From positions 40,832 to 104,831 of the forward strand of contig QANT01009106.1 in assembly GCA_003254885.1 (NCBI GenBank): DNA of 64,000 nucleotides. Direction: 5' to 3'. Positions 60,076-64,000 of the stretch are shown here, one piece after another. The notes below the pieces were generated by a model. That model had not been told where the DNA came from, did not search any database, and saw only the letters and a program-made list of their open reading frames with translations. Every line of letters starts with the position of its first letter. Positions within the stretch are counted from its first letter, which is position 1. The position numbers and the translations under genes are program-made. Origin of the DNA: Purshia tridentata. Its lineage: Eukaryota > Streptophyta > Magnoliopsida > Rosales > Rosaceae.

Positions 60076-60222
60076 CCCTTTATTATATTTGAAGCTGACA
60101 TATTTGATCATATATAAAGTAAAAAATTAATATTCACTTCGTTTTAGATGTGATCATTTTCTATCATTTAGGTCAAAAAATATAATTCATAGTGAGAGGG
60201 ACCATGCACAAAATAATTCTTC
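60076..60222. repeat. Direct repeat, copy 1
   Basis: CCTTTATTATATTTGAAGCT ... CATTTAGGTCAA ... AGTGAGAGGGACCATGCACA is repeated at 61,191-61,320 with substitutions and small indels. Confidence 0.75.
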
Positions 60223-60334
60223 TGTCTTCTTTAGTTCTTTATATGGAGTTATTAGAGACACTTGCAAAGCTCTAGAACCTTTTAACTTGCGGGAGAAGAG
60301 AAAACTTGGATATATGTACTCTTATTAACACTTA

Positions 60335-61194
60335 GGTCTCGTTTGATTGTGAGGATTAGTTGGAAAGGATAAATGAAAAATCTATGTGTATTTACAAAAG
60401 AAATTTTAACTTGAAGGAATGATATCAGAATAAAATGGATAAATTATGATGAAAACTTATCCCATGTAATCCTCTCAAAATTGTGGGAATTAACAAGGAT
60501 AATATTTCTTTTATGGTTAAGCCAGGGCGGTCCTTGGATTAGGAGGCCCTATTCAAGATGAAAGATTGAGGCCCTTTGTCTAACAAAAAAAACAATAGCA
60601 AGTAAATTTCAACTTGATAACCATAAATTTAGAGAAAAAAATGAAATAATAGTACTAATTTGAAAAAAAGTCGAAAAGATATACAGACTTACAGAGGAAG
60701 AACGAGAAAAACTTGACGATGAAGAGACCAAAAAAAAAACCATACAAAGGAAGAAGTTGCGTAAAAAAAAAGCAAAGTCTAAATGATGATAGTTGTACTA
60801 ACTTGTCCTATTGTCATGATTGTCATCCTCATCTAGTCATTCACTCCTCTTCAATCCCAAGACCCCCAATCTGCCATAATCTATAAGTGCTATAAGATAG
60901 ATAGATATATATATATATAATAAAATCTGACCCAATTAAAGTAAAAGGCCTTGAAGCCTTATTTTGTAAAAAGGTAGAAGGCCCAAATATATGCAGTAGG
61001 AGGCCTTGGACTAGGTTGGACCCTAGGGGGTTGCTCAGCTCGCCTAGCCTTCGGGCCGGGTCTCGGGTAAGCTATTTTCTTCAATCTTCTTCCTTCAAGT
61101 TAAAAAACACTCTCCATTTTCTACCTTTATTTTTAATACACATAAATCTTGCTATTATCTTTTTCAATTCAATTCTAGATGCCAAACAATGCCT
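60335..61194. mobile_element. Possible small inverted-repeat element
   Basis: Left end GGTCTCGTTTGATTG; right end GATGCCAAACAATGCC is a rough inverted match (about 10 of 15). The interior has GGAGGCCCTATTC near 60,542 and GGAGGCCTTGGACTAGGTTGG near 60,999 and no coding region. No target duplication found. Confidence 0.35.
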
Positions 61195-61320
61195 TTTATT
61201 ATATATTAAGCTGACTTATGATCATATAAAAAAAATTTTAATTTTCACTGCTTTGTATGATATTTTTTATCATTTAGGTCAATGAAAGACAATTCCTAGT
61301 GAGAGGAACCATGCACAAAA
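61191..61320. repeat. Direct repeat, copy 2
   Basis: Second copy of 60,076-60,222 (CTTTTATTATATATTAAGCT ... CATTTAGGTCAA ... AGTGAGAGGAACCATGCACA). Confidence 0.75.
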
Positions 61321-61729
61321 TAACTCATCTCTTAGAAAACAAAACAACTCAGTTAAATGTAGAGATTTATTACTTCCTATACCAAACAATTAATAAACTT
61401 ACTCATAAATACAATCAATAATCATATTAAGCTAAATAACAAATTCAATTATTACCGATTAGGTTTATTAGTTGCCACATGTGTGTAGCCCTAGAACGTT
61501 CTTGAATCTCTCTTTTTTTGCTTTTTGTCTCCTTTGTCCTCTCTCTTCTCTCGCTCTCTTTATTCTGTCTCTACACTCGCTCTCTCTCTCCTTTCTCCCT
61601 CTTGAATATGGATTTCATTTTCATGCAATTTGTGCTATTTTTTTTTTTTGCAATTTCATTCAATTTTACAGATCCAGATATGTTTCAATTTTGTCATGTT
61701 TTTAATATGTGGACTCAGAATTCTTTTAT
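61321..61729. other. Stretch without recognised genes
   Basis: Contains a pyrimidine-rich segment (TCTCTCTTTTTTTGCTTTTT and CTCGCTCTCTCTCTCC at 61,508-61,600), which gives a hydrophobic-looking frame by composition only. Confidence 0.45.
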
Positions 61730-62345
61730 GGTGCGTTTGGATGAAATAGTTTGAAACTACTAAGATGGAATTTAAAACGATGCGATTTAAAATTCTAGAA
61801 TATATATATTTTCTTGTTTGGAATTTAAATACGAAATTTATAGTAGTTGTATTTTTTGATGAATCAATTATAAAAGAGTGATGGTGATGGTGGCAACAAT
61901 TAAAATTATGATTGTGGTGAGTTGACTATGCTGGTAAGGGTGATAGCCCACGGGCGGTGGGAGAATTGGTAGTGGCCAAAATTGGGGCGTTGATGGTGGC
62001 AGCGACGATAGTGGTGGTGGTAGTGGTGGCGGTGGCGATGTCAGTGGTGGTGATGGTAGCGATGGTGATGATGGTAGTGGCAACATGGTGGTAGTGGTGG
62101 TGTTATTATGATTAATTAGCAAAGTGATAGATAGACACGACTTATTTTTCTTTGTAAAAAAATGATGTTTTGAACTTTTGAAAATGACGCCAGTTTAGGT
62201 GGAATTTTTAGTTGAAGTTTACAGCCTTCAAATTCTAAGTTTCGGTCCACATAGAATTTACAAAATTCTAATGTTAGAGCAAGCAATTTCTTAAATGTTG
62301 AGTTTAGTTTAATTTTCAAATTTTTTTTCTCCATCCAAACACACT
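61730..62345. mobile_element. Candidate MITE with short inverted ends
   Basis: GGTGCGTTTGGATG at the left and the reverse complement of CATCCAAACACACT at the right match at 12 of 14 positions. GTGTTTGGATG-type ends are common in plant hAT-like MITEs. The interior is noncoding and includes a GTGGTG-rich minisatellite. No clear target duplication. Confidence 0.5.
61880..62105 (+). repeat. GTG/GAT triplet-rich minisatellite
   Basis: Degenerate triplet repeats (GATGGTGGCAGCGACGATAG, GTGGTGGTAGTGGTGGCGG, GTGATGATGGTAGTGG). The - strand frame through it is a low-complexity Ser/Pro/Thr string and not a gene. Confidence 0.75.
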
Positions 62346-62487
62346 ATTACAGTTGCAAATCTGCATCCACAACCTTAGATTTGCAGATGCTGGATGACAA
62401 TGTTAATGATAAACATTGGTTAATGTGGTTTCCTAGTGAAACTCAAAGCACCAAGTTTTAGCCTATTCTATATAGAGTAATGCTAGA
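62346..62487. other. Spacer between two inverted-repeat elements
   Basis: No feature recognised. Confidence 0.4.
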
Positions 62488-64000
62488 ATGCCTCAAAATT
62501 TATGCTTCAATTGTGCCTCAAAGAGATGTCATATAAAACTAATTATATTTTAAGTCAAATTCTCCACATCACAAGGAATGAAATACCCAATTTATCCATG
62601 TGTACCACAATCTTCTAGATTAATTCCACTCACACCCACCTCAACCCTCACCGTCTTCTTCCCTCCTCTCTCTTTCTTCTCTTTATCCATCTCTATGGAC
62701 AGAGAAGCCACCATGTGTGCTTTTCAATGGACGTAGAAGTCACAAGTTGAAGGTTACCTATTTGGTTTGTCTCATGTTATATGTGAAGAAATCTAAGCTT
62801 CCATTTCAAAACCAATTGGCAATGAGAGGAAACCTTTATAAGCTACTATACAAGGTTATACTTTTCCAATGTGGAATAATACTCCACATTCTCACAATAT
62901 GGTCTGATATTCCTATAAGATAATGTTATATGTTATGACATTCCTATAAGATAATGCAGAGATGGACCTAAGTCCACACCATTTTTTTTTTTCAAAAAAA
63001 TAAATAAATATTAGTTAGTAGTTATATACCTAACCCAAACTTAAACATTAGCTGTAACCCAGCCCATATAGAAATATGTAATTGATAAAAGAATTAAGCA
63101 CCTATCTTATACTATTTTTTTCTCTCTTATAGTACTACTTAAAAACTACAAATTAGGATGATAGGTGTTATTCTTTTAACTTATGGTTTACAAGTCCGGT
63201 GGACCCAGTGAGAATGTTCAAGGCCTTGATCCTTTTTTTGGGCCAATAAGGCCTTGATTATTTTTTTCGACCAATAAGGCCTTTATTATTTACTTTGACA
63301 ATCTAATCCTAAAGTTCATGTCTCAAGCCATTAAAGCCACGTTTGTGTGGCCATAATGCTACAATTGGAATAGGAGTTGAATTCCATTCTCTAACTTTCT
63401 AATAACGCAATGGAGGCTCTGAAAACATTAAGCAAATCATATCTTTCTTTTTTTTTGCCAAAAAGCAAATCATGCCCTTAGCAATTTTGGATCCCTAAAA
63501 AAATTTCTCATCGCTTCATGGTACCAAATTCCACCTAACCATAACCCCAGAGTTGATAGTCTTTAATTTTTGCCCACCTCAATTTCAATTCCTAGATTCG
63601 TCCTTGAGATAATGTTATATGGTCTGATATTTCTATAAAGTAATGTTATATGGTCTCATGGTTTGACAAAAGTCAAAAATATAAACTGATATCATGCATG
63701 TAAATTTAGTAAGAAGCCACTCTCCTTATGATTGATTATGATTATTGGTATTTGTTTGTCTTCTTGATTTTGCATCAAAACTTTGACTCGATCAACAATT
63801 GTTGAACTTTGTATATATATGAGTTTTGTTTTGTTTTTTTAATACGAGTTTATGTGACTTACTTCTGCTCTGATGTGCCATATACGTATGATTCTTTTTG
63901 CTTTTTCAGATTTGCAGGTAAAATATATATTTAGCATATAATGATGTGGAGTATTTAAGTTAAATAAAAATTGATTTTAAATGATATGTCATTGAGGCAT
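62488..64000. mobile_element. Inverted-repeat element running to window end
   Basis: Left text GTGCCTCAAAGAGATGTCAT ... AATTCTCCACATCA (62,513-62,573) matches the reverse complement of the last 60 bases of the window (ATGCCTCAATGACATATCAT ... AATACTCCACATCA). The word TGCCTCAA also occurs at 62,489, so the true end probably lies there and its partner beyond 64,000. The interior (about 1.4 kb) has no transposase, but has three 29-bp repeats and duplicated TATGGTCTGATATT text (62,897 and 63,613). No gene is seen within it. Confidence 0.65.
63218..63300 (+). repeat. 29-bp tandem repeat, about three copies
   Basis: AAGGCCTTGATCCTTTTTTT, AAGGCCTTGATTATTTTTTT and AAGGCCTTTATTATTTACTT follow each other, the first two joined to the next by CCAAT. 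Confidence 0.75.

Noticed and set aside
61472-61754. Two 77-78-codon hydrophobic frames
   Set aside because: Produced by a CT-rich tract; no signal peptide context or domain, and overlapping frames look alike.
61868-62122. 84-codon Ser/Pro/Thr-rich frame
   Set aside because: Pure translation of the GTG/GAT triplet minisatellite.

Overview
The window is plant nuclear DNA, almost certainly from a eudicot. The evidence is a plant L1-type LINE whose ORF1 has a DUF4283-like region and a CCHC knuckle, a Ty1/copia element of SIRE/Maximus type primed by initiator tRNA-Met with an env-like third gene, and several long LTR-only repeats. No intact host gene, tRNA or rRNA gene was found. I cannot name the species from sequence alone.

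Positions 1-27,470 are a satellite array on the + strand. The basic monomer is about 150 bp. Eight distinct monomer types (called A to H here) follow each other in fixed order and form a higher-order repeat (HOR) of about 1,190 bp. Each type is recognised by the bases after the shared word CATTTCGGT: A GCATACTCAGTC, B GCGCACTCTGTA, C GCGTACTCAATCC, D GCCTCCTCAACC, E GCACACTGTGCAC, F GCACACTCAGTCT, G GCGTACTCAGTCCAAA, H GCACACTGAGTCC. In the copy at 9,633-10,823 the monomer lengths are 150, 151, 151, 149, 138, 149, 152 and 150 bp. Two HOR subfamilies alternate in blocks, and several copies carry monomer gains, losses and hybrids. A 5.9-kb L1 LINE (16,670-22,606) interrupts the array with a 13-bp target duplication; the array resumes in the same phase.

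At 27,470 the array stops against a truncated LTR-like repeat and an AT-rich spacer. From about 28,751 to 43,494 the same satellite family runs in the opposite orientation and is visibly more diverged. A 10.4-kb SIRE-type copia element on the - strand (31,103-41,525, LTRs about 1.55 kb) splits this older array. All its genes are broken.

From 43,495 to 64,000 the satellite is absent and the DNA is a nest of transposon remains. They are a CACTA-motif segment with 222-bp AT-rich repeats, three or more 1.9-2.0-kb TG...CA repeats (probably solo LTRs, two with perfect 5-bp target duplications), an L1 fragment, a copia RNase H scrap, and several terminal-inverted-repeat elements. The layout resembles the edge of a satellite block (centromeric, pericentromeric or heterochromatic knob): a homogeneous core, then an older inverted flank, then TE-dense DNA. 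The chromosomal position is an inference. Five single N characters mark assembly joins, three of them with duplicated bases on both sides, so copy-number changes beside them need care.
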